A DNA stretch of 64,000 bases from Chimonanthus salicifolius (lineage: Eukaryota; Streptophyta; Magnoliopsida; Laurales; Calycanthaceae). The DNA is taken from contig CM023537.1 of the NCBI GenBank assembly GCA_013350335.1, positions 51,530,608-51,594,607 of the forward strand, in the 5' to 3' direction. The position numbers were made by a program, and so were the translations under genes. Position 1 is the stretch's first letter. Every line of letters begins with the position of its first letter. Shown here piece by piece: positions 10,893-22,839 of the stretch. The notes under the pieces are model-generated. The model searched no databases. It was not told the DNA's origin and worked only from the letters and a program-made list of their open reading frames with translations.

Positions 10893-12526
10893 CAGGGTCG
10901 GCCCTGGCTATAAGTGAAGTAGGTAGTCGCCTAGGGTCCCCAAATAAATAGGGTCTTCAAGTCCATAAGCTTATTTACTATATGTTAAATAGTTAATAAT
11001 GTATAATTAAAACACAAGTTCATTCTTTTCCAGTCAGTTAGAATTGTCCTCCTGTAAATGCAGGATCCAGGATCAAATCCTGTATGCGTCGTTAAATAAC
11101 TTTTTTTATTTTTATCAAGATATTTAATAATTATAATGAAAAATAACAATAATTTGAATTAATACTATTTGAAATCATTTGACTATTTTTAACTATTTCG
11201 AATTTAGAACACTCAAAATTGAAAATTTATGTATTGATAATTTTTCTACTATATTTAAAGCGTATCAAGTTATTTAATAATAATAATGAAAAATAACAAT
11301 AATTTGAATTAATACTACTTGAAATCAGGGGTTTAAAAATCGGTATCAGTCGATATATCGGCCGATACGATATGTCAACCGATATATCGTATCTGCTGAT
11401 ATATCGGCCGATATTTTTCTCTCTCCAGCCGATATCGGCCGATATAATACGGCCGATATTTCAGCTGATATTGTGAATATCGGCCGATAACGATATATAT
11501 CGGCCGATATTCACTCCTTCAAAATCGGTACATATCGGCCGATACGATATGTATCGGCCGATATTTGTACCCCTGCTTGAAATCATTTGACTATTTTTAA
11601 CTATTTCGAATGTAGAACACTCAAAATTGAAAATTTATATATTGATAATTTTTCTACTCTATTTAAAGCGTTGGTTTCTTAAAAAATTAAAATAATGATA
11701 ATAACAATCATAATAATTATTATTATAATCCTCATTTTATTGAGTTTAATAATAATAATAATAATAATAATAAAATAATTTTAATTAATAAAGAATCTTT
11801 TAAAATATATCTATCATCTAAATAAAGAGAAAGAGAAATCTATATCGAGTTGATAATTTTGAATTAAAAATAATTTAAAGCTTTTAAAATTTGAAGAGAT
11901 GAAAAAACATAGCTTTATTCATTTGATCAATATAGGTTTTATTAGAAGTAATATACAAGTATAAATCATTATAATTAAGATAATTTTTTATTTTTTAAAA
12001 AATACAGAAAAATTGGAAAATTAAAATAATAATAATATCTTCGTTTCAAATTAGAATTTGTATTAGTGTCACACTCGAATATAATAAAAGATGTAGTACC
12101 AAAAGAATGAATTGTCAAATTATATTAAAAAATATGAATTGTTGTTCTCCAAATGCATGAATTAATTATAGAGTAATGTTGATTATACCAGTTATACTTA
12201 CCTATGTACAAATAAGTTTTTTAAAGTTAAAACTAATAAAATCATATCTTCGGTTTACAATGTCAAAAGAAACATTGAATGGATTAACTATTTTATCTAT
12301 TGAAAAATAAATATTAAAAAAATTTGAATATAATAATTTAATTAGTAATTTTACATGTCAAAATAAAAATAAATTTTAAATAATACTTTGTTATAAATTT
12401 GATTATGATATTTTATTTAGTTTTATACGTTTTAAAAAAAATTGTATGATTTTATTTTTCATGAGTACATAAAGGTCCTATCTTAAAAACTCGTTTAGGA
12501 CCCTTGAAATCTCATGTCCGACTCTG
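10893..12526. mobile_element. Non-autonomous hAT-like element, 1.63 kb
   Basis: Left end CAGGGTCGGCCCTGG and right end complement CAGAGTCGGACATGAG are imperfect inverted repeats starting CAG. Flanks are CCAACACC (10,885-10,892) and CCGAACACC (12,527-12,535), an 8-bp target duplication with one extra base. The interior is very AT-rich and has no transposase. It contains a roughly 175-bp direct duplication (about 11,135-11,325 and 11,576-11,690) and a nested MITE. Confidence 0.7.
11326..11575. mobile_element. hAT-type MITE filled with CGGCCGATA palindromes
   Basis: 250-bp element with ends CAGGGGTTTAAAAATCGG and ...ATTTGTACCCCTG. The 8-bp target duplication CTTGAAAT is perfect (11,318-11,325 and 11,576-11,583). 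The interior is an array of the palindrome TATCGGCCGATA and variants. A related 577-bp copy lies at 50,119. Confidence 0.9.
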
Positions 12527-14384
12527 CCGAACACCCTGTAATCGTCCAAACGCATTCTGAAATCCTTTTCCATCAGTGCCTACAATCGTCCATCACCACC
12601 TTGCCTCGGTTGTGCCCTGTCTTCACCAAGCCTTCAACGAACCTGCCTTTCTTCCTTTTCATCTCCATACACCGTTCCAGTCAATTCTCTCTTAGCCCTT
12701 CTTTCTTCCAACTTAATTTCCCAATAAAGCCTAACCAACCACCATATGGTTCCCTCTGTTCCTCTCTCCACTAAAGCCTTCCCACTTCCCCATACCATTA
12801 ATGCCTTTTCTCCTCCCTTTACCTAAATACCTTTACCTTCCACCTTTTTACACATCTACCAGCTTCACACACATCTTTTTCACATGCACCCTTTCCTTCT
12901 TTGTCTTTACCCTCCTATCCTAAACCTTGACCCATTGACTCTACCATTGATTGTTTGACTCAATTTCATCGAGCTTGACTAGTCTCTTTTAAATCCAGAC
13001 TGCTTCCGCTATGATGCCATTGGTGATTGTATTGACATTATCTTTGAGGTGGTCCTACAAATTACTTCTCTGAATGTTTGGCCATTGGAGTATTTCATGC
13101 CAATAAAAATGGTAACCTCACGTTGCAATGTATTGGTAAATAGTAGTCATGTTGCTGATAATCTAAGTAGCTCTATAGAATGACTATTTTCTATTGGGGC
13201 TAGCATTGTTGATCGATGGATTATCACCAAATCTTTAATTGGATATAGCATTTAATTAACAGAATCTTATGATATTCATTGTCTTTCTCATTTTTAAGGT
13301 AAATCTACAAGAAGATTCAGTGTGATGCTACCAATCTAAATCCTTATTATATTGCTCCATTTGTTTATGAAGATCTAATCATCTATCTCATCCATTTCTT
13401 CGACTGGTATATTAGTTAATCCTTAGTTGCACTTTGATAGCTAATTGGGTATGATGATTAGGGTAGGCAATCAACACTTTCAATTCAATCAAAGTGGTTC
13501 CCCTTATACATGGAGGAAATGCTTCTGTATCTTGTGATATCTCCCCAATTCCACGGTAACCATTTTTTCTATATGATAACTTATTGATATGTTATTCTTA
13601 AATTTGATCCTCAAAGAAGATGTCAAAGTGATATCATGTCTCATTTGTATATTTTAGGTTATATGAATGCTTGGATGCAGATCTAATAAGTGGAAAGATT
13701 GTCTATTGCAATAATTACCCTGATGGATCCTTTCTCATCAAGTGTTGTAGGACAAATCATCAGAAATTCGACATGACTTTTCTCCTTTTTATCCTTTGTC
13801 TTCTACCATGTTAGATCGCAACAATGGCAAACATATTGAATCATACTTGAGCAGCACAAAGTAAGCTCCAAAATCCTATCAGGGTCATTACTAATAGTGC
13901 AATAGATTTTGATTTTGATGTACATCATATCTAGCATTGTTTCTTTTTACTACATAGAGAACCCAAAACCCAGATATTGAAAAGTGAGGCTTTTCTGGAA
14001 TCAGAAGTTCAACTAGTCATTTCTTTCTCTTCCAGAGGACCAAACTCTATTTCAAAAGACATACTGAAGGTTTTCATTTCATTCAAAACTTCAATTGTAA
14101 TCCAAGTAATGAAGGCTTTCATATTTTTTCTCTACTTGAATTGAACATTTTGATATGTTTGCCTTTTGCAGCCGGATGTAACCACTCCTAGGGTGAAAAT
14201 CTTAGTTGCTTATTCACGCATTGCACATTTGACAGAAGTTACAGGAGACAAGAGAGATCCGTAAAATACGATATATTTTCGAAAACATCCATGTCATGCC
14301 CACATGTTTTAAGAGCAACTACTTATATTAAGACATTTCACCCTGAATGGACACCTACCGCTATGAAATCTGCTTTAATTGTTG

Positions 14385-15350
14385 GGGTTCAAAATAAATG
14401 AACCCCAGCCCAAAATTAATATTTAGAATTTACTAAAGCCAATCAATCACACAAACGATAATAAAGAAATTATCCAACAATAATATCGAGAAACGAGCCA
14501 CACAGTCACACCAAGATTTTACATGGAAAATCCTCCAATAGAGGGAGAAGCCAAATCCGAATCAATCCATTATATCAAATCAAACAGTACAATATTCTTC
14601 TCAGACTTATGCCCAAAGTATGAGGTATTACAATATCGAGAAAAAAATAAAATTGTTCCAAGAATACCTGAAATCAAAGGAGTAGCCCGACTGATTTGAG
14701 TTTCGGCCACTGTTGGATCACAAGGAGGAAGTCGTCTCCCATGCTACTACCTACAACGACCAGTTGGTCGCACCTTCTCTCCCTTCTCTCGGTCTCAGAT
14801 CTCTCCATCTCTGCTTTTGCAGCGCTCGACCTCCTCTCTGCTTTTTCTCGGTCTGTCTTGAATAACTCTGTTTTCTCAACCTTTTTCTCTCGGTTTCTTT
14901 GCCTTTTTCTGGTCTCTGATCTCTCCCTCTTTGCTTTTGCAGCTCTCAACCTCCTATCTGCTTCTCTTTATCTGCCTTGAATAACTCTGTTTTCTCTTCC
15001 TTTTTCTCTAGGCTTCTTTGCTTCTTTCTCTCTGCTGAATCGATCGGTATCTCTCTTTCTTGCTAAGGCTCATTTACAGTTCTCTCTCACATCTCTGCGT
15101 GCGATGGTTTTCGTATGTACACGAGAAAGCCAGCCGAAGCTTTCTCTGCCCCTTTTTTTTTCTTCTGTTCTTTTCGGTCATGTAATGACTACTAGTAATT
15201 TTCTGGTCCATTTAAAAAATGTGGATATCTCTTGTAGGCCTTGTTTGTTTACCTTTTTTTTTTCATGAGAAAACGAATCATAAATTCTATAAAGAAAAGT
15301 TTTATTAGAAATTGCGGTCTAGTGTAAAATTTTAATTGTAATTGAGGCAT
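14385..15350 (-). mobile_element. LTR-like insertion shared by both inverted-repeat arms
   Basis: The block contains features typical of plant LTRs read on the minus strand (AAGATTTTACATGGAAAATCC, AACCCCAGCCC). The same block in inverse orientation is at about 17,780-18,715, so it inserted before the inverted duplication. A short third piece is at 20,635-20,710. It contains CT-rich stretches that create spurious open frames on both strands. Exact ends are not clear. Confidence 0.4.
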
Positions 15351-15837
15351 ATTTTCAGGCTAATACAATCTAAAGGATGTTGGATCTTGCTAGGCTCATG
15401 TACAACCTTTTAAATTTTCCATCCACCATAGCTAACTGGGCATTTTCCTCTTGTTGTAGCTTTTATCCTTTGAATCATAGCAAGAATCAAGTTATCACCA
15501 TTTCCATATGGTTCTGGCCAAATCAACCTAGTGAAGGCTTTGGATCTTGGCCTAGTTTACGACACTCGAAAGGATGACTACTTGCATTTTATATGCAATG
15601 AAGGATACACTCAAAAGAAAATTCGTGTCCTTTCAGGAAAATAAGTGTAAGGGATCTAAATTCCTTTTCAATGGTTGTTCTAGTCCCAACAAACGAAAAT
15701 TTCTTGAGCAACTCTCAAGATTCGTTACCAACACAAATCGTATGATTTTGGGCAAAATATAATTTTTTATGTGAGTTGAATCGCCAGGCTTTCGAGTTGA
15801 GTCGAATCGTACGAGTCGATTTGTGACTTGTACGATT

Positions 15838-16960
15838 TTCTCAACACTTAATGAGTTGTTCGATTTGTGACTTGTATACTGAATGAGTTATTCTTTGATG
15901 AAATTGCTATTGCTACAATCGGTTTATATTACATTTCATTTTTATTTTGTTTATTTCATTCAAACAAACTAATAAAATAAAATAAAACAAACTTTGCTTA
16001 TGAATACTAGTCAAACAATATAGAAAATTACATACTTATCATAAAATAAACAGAGTGAAAAAGAAATGTAATATAAACCCATTGTAGCAATAACAATTTC
16101 ATCAAAGGACAATTCATTTAGTATACACTACTATTGGACTTCTAACATTGTGAAAGCTATCAGAATTAGATCACATCAAAGAAGTAGAGATCACGGTTGC
16201 TTCTAGTAGAGCGCATCTGACGGCGGTTACAACAAAAGATTGTGTTTCATTCATTGAAGTGAATAATAGTACATTGAATTACTTGTGACTTTGAGCTTAG
16301 AATGATGATTGATTGCCACTTTGTATGTTGTTTCGTGTGAGCCGATGTTGATAACAGATCTTGAGAAATTGCTAAAGACGCTTTCTTTTGTTGGGACTAG
16401 ATTTCTCAATACTGAATGAGTTGTTCGATTTGTGACTTGTATATTGAATGAGTTATTCTTTGATGAAATTTCTATTGCTACAATCGGTTTATATTACATT
16501 TCATTTTTATTTTGTTTATTTCATTCAAACAAACTAATAAAATAAAATAAAACAAACTTTGTTTATGAATACTAGTCAAACAATATAGAAAATTACATAC
16601 TTATCATAAAATAAATAGAGTGAAAATGAAATGTAATGTAAACCCATTGTAGCAATAACAATTTTATTAAAGGACAATTCATTTAGTATATACTACTATT
16701 GGACTTCTAACATTGTGAATGCTATCAGAATCAGGTCACATCAAAGAAGTAGAGATCACGGTTGCTTCTGGTAGAGCGCATCTGACGGTGATTACAACAA
16801 AAGATTGTGTTTCATTCATTGAAGTGAATAATAGTACATTGAATTAATTGTGACTTTGAGCTTAGAATGATGATTGATTGCCACTTTGTATATTGTTTCT
16901 TGTGAGCCGATGTTGGTAACAGATCTTGAGAAATTGCTAAAGAAGCTTTAGTTTGTTGGG
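15838..16960. repeat. Tandem duplication of about 565 bp between the arms
   Basis: TGAGTTGTTCGATTTGTGAC occurs near 15,850 and again near 16,415, and similarity continues for about 560 bp through GATCACGGTTGCTTCT and GAGCCGATGTTGATAACAG-type sequence. On the minus strand the unit includes worn subtilase C-terminal codons. A third partial copy of its end is at 17,225-17,410. Confidence 0.75.
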
Positions 16961-17257
16961 ACTAGAACAACCATTGAAGGGTTGCTTAGATCCCTTGCAT
17001 TTCCTTTGCCTTTTTTTGATATGAGAAATTCTGTCCTGAAATGACACTAATTTCCTTTTGAGTGCATCCTTCATTGTGTTTAAAATGTGAGTAGTTATCC
17101 TTTCGGGTGTTGTAAACTAGGCTAGGATCCAAAGCCTTCACTGGGTTGATTTGACTAGAACCATATGCAAATGGCGATAGTTCATTTTTGCTATGATTCA
17201 AAGGAGAAAAGCTACAAAAAAGGATAGAGCGTATATGACGACAGTTACAACAAAAGA

Positions 17258-20200
17258 TTATGTTTCATTCATTAAAGTGAATAATAGTACATTGGAATTA
17301 ACTGTGACTTTGAGCTTAGAATGATGATCGATTGCCACTTTGTATTGTGAGCCGATGTTGGTAATAGATCTTGAGAAATTGCTAAAGAAGCTTTCGTTTG
17401 TTGGAAATAAAAAACCATTGAAGGGTAGCTTAGATCCCTTGCATTTCCTTTGCCTTCTTTCTGACATGAGAAATTCCGTCTTGGAATGACACTAATTTCC
17501 TTTTGAGTGCATCCTTCATTGTGTATAAAATGCAAGTAGTCATCCTTTCGGGTGTTGTAAACTAGGCTAGGATCCAAAGCCTTCACTGGGTTGTTTGGCC
17601 AGAACCATATGCAAATGGCGATACTTGATTCTTGCTATGATTCGAAGGAGAAAAACTATAAAAAAAGGAAAATGCCCAATTAGCTATGGTGGATGGAAAA
17701 TTTAAAAGGTTGTACATGAGTCTAGCCAGATCCAACATCCTTTAGATTGTATTGGTTTGAAAATATGCCTCAATTACAATTAAAATTTTACACTAGACCG
17801 CATTTCTAATAAAACTTTTTGTATAGAATTTACGATTCATTTTCTCATGAAAAAAAGTAAATAAACAAGGTTTACAAGAGATTTCTTTTATTAGGGGAAA
17901 ATTGGATTCTAGTGGGAAAACAAAGATGATTCTCTTACCACATTTTGTTTAAATAGACCATAAAATTATTAGTACATTAGTGTTGTGGGTCCAACCCCCA
18001 TGATCGAAAAGAACAGAAGAAAAGGACAGAGAAAGCTTTGGTTGGCTTTCCCTTATACATACGAAAACCATCGCTCAGAGAGACGGGAGAGAAAACTTTG
18101 TGAAGATGCTTTAGCGGATACTGACCGATTTAGCTGAGTGAAAAAGGCAAAGAAGTCGAGAGAAAAAAAAGAAGAGAAAACAAAGTTATTCAAGATAGAT
18201 AGAGAAGAGGTCGAGAGCTGCAAAAATAGAGAGTGAGAGATCTGAGACCGAGCGAAAGAAATTGAGAGAAGGGAGAGACAGTGAGGCCAATTGGTCGTTG
18301 TAGGCAGCATGGGAGACGACTTCCTCCTTCGTGTGATTTGACAGTGGCCGAAACTCGAATCAGATCGGGCCACTCCTCCGACCAGCATGGGGCAGGTTTG
18401 ATTTCAGGTATTCTCGGAACAATTTTATTGTTTCTCCTTGATATTGTAATACCTCAGACTTTGGGAATAAGCCTGAGAAGAATATTGTACTGTTTGATTT
18501 GATACAGTGGATTGATTCGGATTTTTCCCGTGGTTTCTCTCTCTACATTGGAGGGTTTTCCACGTAAAATCTTGGTGTGACTGTGTGGCTCGTTTCTCGA
18601 TATTATTACTGGATAATTTCTCCATTATTGTTCGTGTGATTGATTGGCTTCAGTAAATTCTGAATATTAATTTCGGGCTGGGGTTAATTTATTTTGGGCC
18701 TTGACAATTAGAGTAGATTTGATAGCGACATGTGTCCATTCAGGGTGAAATTTCTTAATATAAGTAGTTGCTCTTAAAACATGTGGGCATGGCATGGATG
18801 TTTCGGATAATATATCGTATTTTACGGATCTCTCTCGTCTCCTGCAACTTCTGTCAAATGTGCAATGCGTGAATAAGCAACCAAGATTTTCACCCTAGGA
18901 GTGGTTACATCCGACTGCAAAAGGCGAACATATCAAAATGTTCACTTCAAGTAGAGAAAAATTATGAAATCCTTCATTACTTTGATAACAATTGAAGTTA
19001 TAAATGAAATAAAAACCTTCAGTATGTCTTTTGAAATAGAGCTTGGTCCTCTGGAAGAGAAAGAAACGACTAGTTTAACTTTTGATTCTGGAAAAGCCTC
19101 ACTTTTCAATATTTGGGCTTTAGATTCTCTATTTAGTAAAAATAAATAATGCTAAATATGATGTAAATCAAAATCAAAATCTATTGCACTATTAGTAATG
19201 ACCCTAGTAGGATTTTGGTGCTTACTTTGTGTTGCTCAAGTATGATTCAAGGAAATGATTGCAGTAAACAATCTTTCCCCTTATCAGATCTACATCCAAG
19301 TATTCATTGAACTTAAAATATACAAATGAGACATGATATCACTTTGACATCTTCTTCGAGGATCAAATTCAAGAATAACATATCAACAAGTTATCATATA
19401 GAAAAAATGGTTACCAAGGAGTTGGGGAGAATTCACAAGATATAGAAGCATTTCCTCCATCTATAAGGAACCACTTTGGTTGAATTGAAAGTGTTGATTG
19501 TCCTGCCCTAATCATCATACCCATTCCAATTAGCTATCAAAGTGCAACTAAGGGTTAACTGATGTACCAGGGGAAAAAAAATAGATGAGATAGAGATTAG
19601 ATCTTAATAAACAAATGGAGCAATACAATAAAGATTTAGATTGGTGGCATCACACTGAAGCTTTTTGTAGATTTACCTTAAAAATGAGAAGGATAGTGAA
19701 TATCATAAGAAATACATTACTATGATAGATGTTAATTACCGTGACGATAATACTATACCCAATTAAAGATTTGGTGATAATTCATCAATCAATAGTGCTA
19801 GCCCCAACAGAAAATATCCATGGTGCAAAGCTACTTAGGTTATCAACAACATGATCACTATTTACCAGTAGATTGCAACGTGAGGATTCCATTTTGATTA
19901 GCATGAAATGCTCCAATGGCCAAACTATCAGAGGAGTAATTTGTAGGACCACCTCAAAGATAATGTCAACACCATCAGCAATGGCATCATCAAAAGCAGC
20001 CAAGATGTCATCATCAAAAGCAACTAAGATGTACGCTTCAATTCTTGTTGATCATTGCTCCCCTTGCAGTTCCTCTGGTTATATAAAAGAAATTTATTCC
20101 ATTCACCACTTGTGTGGCTGCAATTGATGAAATATATGTGTCTCATGACCAATTGTGTCTCTTGCTGGCTCATTCTACACCAAGAAGGTGGGTAAACATG

Positions 20201-20340
20201 TGCTCCAATGATCTTACTGCAATTTGTTAATTTCATTTTGTGAGATATATTCCACAAAAGTCAAGTTTTGGATGGTTATAAGCTTATTTGTCTAGTGATC
20301 TTCAAAGAAACGGACCAATGTTGGCATTTTCCACACATCA
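17258..20340 (-). pseudogene. Inverted-repeat arm 2: decayed subtilisin-like protease gene
   Basis: Minus-strand relic of a secreted plant subtilase. N-terminal side (about 19,785-20,010): AAFDDAIADGVDII followed by a frame-shifted stretch to SSFAPWIFSVGASTID. C-terminal side (17,272-17,586): ALDPSLVYNTRKDDYLHF, GCTQKEISVI and ARDLSYPSMVF, the conserved subtilase region near the end of the catalytic domain. The two sides are separated by the LTR-like block at 17,780-18,715. The catalytic His and Ser regions were not recognised. Because the arms face each other, transcription through either could form double-stranded RNA; that is an inference. Confidence 0.7.
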
Positions 20341-20829
20341 ATTCCTTTCAGAGTAGAATGTCCTATATAACAAAATGGTTTTCCTTTTATGTCCATTTTC
20401 TTCCGTAAATGGTGGATGCAGTGTCAAGTATGAAAGGAAGGATATGACCAACGCGAAGGATGCACAAGGCATTTTCACCTCCAAATCATTTCAGTATCAA
20501 GAATGATAATAATATGAAGAAAGGCAATTTCTCCCACATTTTATAACAAATAGTCAAGGAAGAAAAAAGGAAAGAAGATTACAAATTCCAAATAATTACA
20601 GCCATGGTGTACCCAATTATCAGTTATCACTATATGAGACCGAGAGAAGGGAGAGACAGTGAGGCCAACTGGTCGCTGTAGGCAACACGGGAGACGACTC
20701 CGACCTTTATATCACTCACTTCCTTTTTTTTCGTGTGATCTGAAGAATACGTAACACAACATGGAGGTGAGTGGCCCATGTTTCATGCATTAACTATTTG
20801 ATAACACCGATGACATAAGATAAATCCGG
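20341..20829. other. Non-coding; small LTR fragment at 20,635-20,710
   Basis: No gene. GAGAGAAGGGAGAGACAGTG with TGGTCGCTGTAGGCAACACG repeats sequence from 18,260-18,320. Confidence 0.5.
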
Positions 20830-22410
20830 TCGCATGATGGTGAGATAAATGAGTTTACCACGAGTTTCTGATAGAAGGCCATATGGTCAGTAGCACCAGA
20901 AGCAATACTCCAGGCATGATGGGAGACATGGTGTGCAAGGTGCTCAGTACCTGATGGGGAGGAGACAATATTAGAGACCTTGAGGATTGACGATTCTCTA
21001 GTTGTTGTAGTAATAAATTAAAGTCTTTTTAGTCACTGGGGCACTGTCACTAGTCACATTAGAGGAAGGAACAACGAAGAGATGAGCTTGCTTTGGGCGG
21101 CCATGAAGCTTGTAGCATGTGTCAACATAATGATTCTGAATCTTGCAATAGGAGCAAAAACGAGTACCCTTCGTCCAGTGACCCTCAGCCTGAGAGAGAG
21201 TAGTAGCAGAACAACCCATGTGCCAAGAACTCAAAACAAAGAACAGAACCTTGTAGAACAGTGGGACGGGCCCAAAACAAGGGCAACAAACTGGTAAGCA
21301 ATTGCGGTGAATAGAGAACACAACCAATGTACTCCCCACCAAGCAAGAGCGGAAGCAAAATCCTTGTAGATGTAGAAGATAGGATGAGGCATGCCAGCAG
21401 GCTTGATTCCAAGCCAAAACAGTAAAAAGGTAGTTAATCTGACCCAAAACTAAAAAGATAATCCAATGCAAAACCACTGAAAACAGTCCAAAATTTGTAG
21501 AAGTGGGCCCCACCAGTGTTGGGGTTGAAAGCAAGTGGAGTGAATCCAAAAACTAGGCAGGAGTGACTTCAATATGGTGCATGAAAGGCTATATTGCCAG
21601 ATCTGAGAAACAATTCCCAAAAAAAAAAACAATTGGCAGCAAGCGTCCCAGGCAACAACTGATAAAGACAACAAAAAGGAGGGCCCACCGGTGATGGAAG
21701 GGGGGAAAACAAGTGCGATGGAAGCACAAGAGCGAAACCAGTGGGGGTGATAGCAATGGTGGTAGGACGAGGTCAAGCAAAGCCCAGAGGCAGTTGAATG
21801 AAGCAGAACACCAACAAACTGGGTTTCTTGAAAGACAGTTTCGGTTGAGGAAGAACCTTGCAGAAGCCTTTCCGAGAGGGATCAGAACAAAGATCCAACC
21901 CTATGGATGGATAGCCCTTTCAAAAATGATAGGGGTAGGTAGTTTCCTGCCGAGAGGAGGTTCGCTGGAAAAGGAGATTGACGGCGGAAAGAAAAGCTGC
22001 TGCAGGAAAACCAACGGCAAATAGAAAAAAGAAAAGAAAAACAGATCTCGGAGAAGCAATGGATAATCCGCTAGAGATGTCTGCCGCAGTTAAAAATCTG
22101 GTCCGAAGAGGATGCGAAGTCTAGCGAGGAATAGTAAAGCCGGTTGAAAACAATGATACAGTGTCGAAAAGCTTCAGAAATCTTTCTTGACTAATAGAGG
22201 TAATGTAGAATAATAATAAGAAAAGGAGAACAATAATTTCTCTTGTACTGAAATTGTAATTCAACAGCCATAGGTTACATGTATTTATAATACAAAGGGA
22301 GGCATTCACGGTGGCTAAAGAGGAAATAAATAAAATAATGATCAATTACAACGAGTCAGACAACTAACTGATTTGACTTTCTAAGATATAGTGATTTTGG
22401 TTCCACAACA
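20830..22410 (-). mobile_element. Degenerate copia element: gag knuckle, protease scrap and 5' LTR
   Basis: Minus strand. At about 21,090-21,140 the translation shows a zinc-knuckle FCSYCKIQNHYVDTCYKLHG, typical of copia gag. At about 20,870-20,920 it shows SIASGATDHM, resembling the protease motif but with the catalytic Asp replaced. The right end (22,163-22,410) looks like the 5' LTR: minus strand begins TGTTGTGGAACC, includes a TATTTATA-type stretch (complement of TGTATTTATAATAC) and ends at a primer-site-like CTGTATCATTG. The middle is too decayed to follow; RT is missing. Confidence 0.6.
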
Positions 22411-22435
22411 TGCAAATCTCTCCAAGGTGGAGATT

Positions 22436-22839
22436 TGTTAGATTATTGGCGAGATTTATTATGGGATTGTATTTGTGTTAGGAAACATATTGTGTCTAGG
22501 AAACTTCTCTTTCCCACTTCTTCTCTACTTCCTTTTCTCATTAGGACTATTTTTTATAAGAAGCAGAGAGGGACTCTCTTGAGTGGCTTGGCTGTGTGTA
22601 TGGACCACCGAGAGTTTTGGTTTTGGGTGAGAGAAAAAAAATGGGAATTGTATTTTGTGATTCTAGGAGAGAGTTTGAGAGAGAGATTTGTATTTGTACT
22701 CCGATTTGGTATTAGTGGAATTTCTCCGATTATTGTCTGTGTTTGTAGGCTTCTGCCGAACATGGATTTGTATTTGTACTCCGATTTGTTTGGTTTGATT
22801 TTCGCTTCCGCTGATTAATCGGGAATACCGAACATGACA
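22436..22839 (+). mobile_element. 5' LTR with Met-tRNA primer site
   Basis: 404-bp segment from TGTTAGATTATTGG to GAACATGACA, followed by TGGTATCAGAGCTC at 22,843, the initiator Met-tRNA primer site. It contains CTATTTTTTATAAGAAG (TATA-like, about 22,546). No matching 3' LTR was seen, so the element is truncated. Confidence 0.75.

Larger units (their letters stand above)
10261..12999. other. Insertion in arm 1, not present in arm 2
   Basis: Arm 2 reads straight across this point, so 10,261-12,999 is extra. It includes a possible LTR-like piece at 10,430-10,620 (TTTATATAAG promoter-like stretch followed by GAATAAAAA), a 60-bp tandem duplication and a hAT-like element. Short C-rich open frames either side of the hAT (for example near 12,514-12,774) show no recognisable domain and I do not call them as genes. 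Confidence 0.5.
9945..15760 (+). pseudogene. Inverted-repeat arm 1: decayed subtilisin-like protease gene
   Basis: Homologous in reverse complement to 17.26-20.34 kb. Two insertions interrupt it: about 10,261-12,999, and an LTR-like block about 14,385-15,350. Near 13,010-13,260 the sequence matches the subtilase phrase DAIADGVDII and the block ending in SSFAPW-SVGASTID, but with stops and frameshifts. Near 15,530-15,760 it matches the C-terminal subtilase phrases LDPSLVYNTRKDDYLHF and GCTQKEISVI-type sequence. The 9,945-10,250 part matches upstream/N-terminal gene sequence of arm 2, including a TTATATAACCAG stretch. Plant subtilases are secreted serine proteases of about 750 residues; only scraps remain. 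Confidence 0.65.

Noticed and set aside
12514..12774. 86-codon Ser/Pro-rich open frame
   Set aside because: Begins across a hAT boundary, has C-rich composition, no family and no promoter.
14674..14980. Overlapping open frames on both strands in a CT-rich block
   Set aside because: Low-complexity CTCT/GAGA sequence within an LTR-like segment; no domain, and repeated in the inverse arm with changes.
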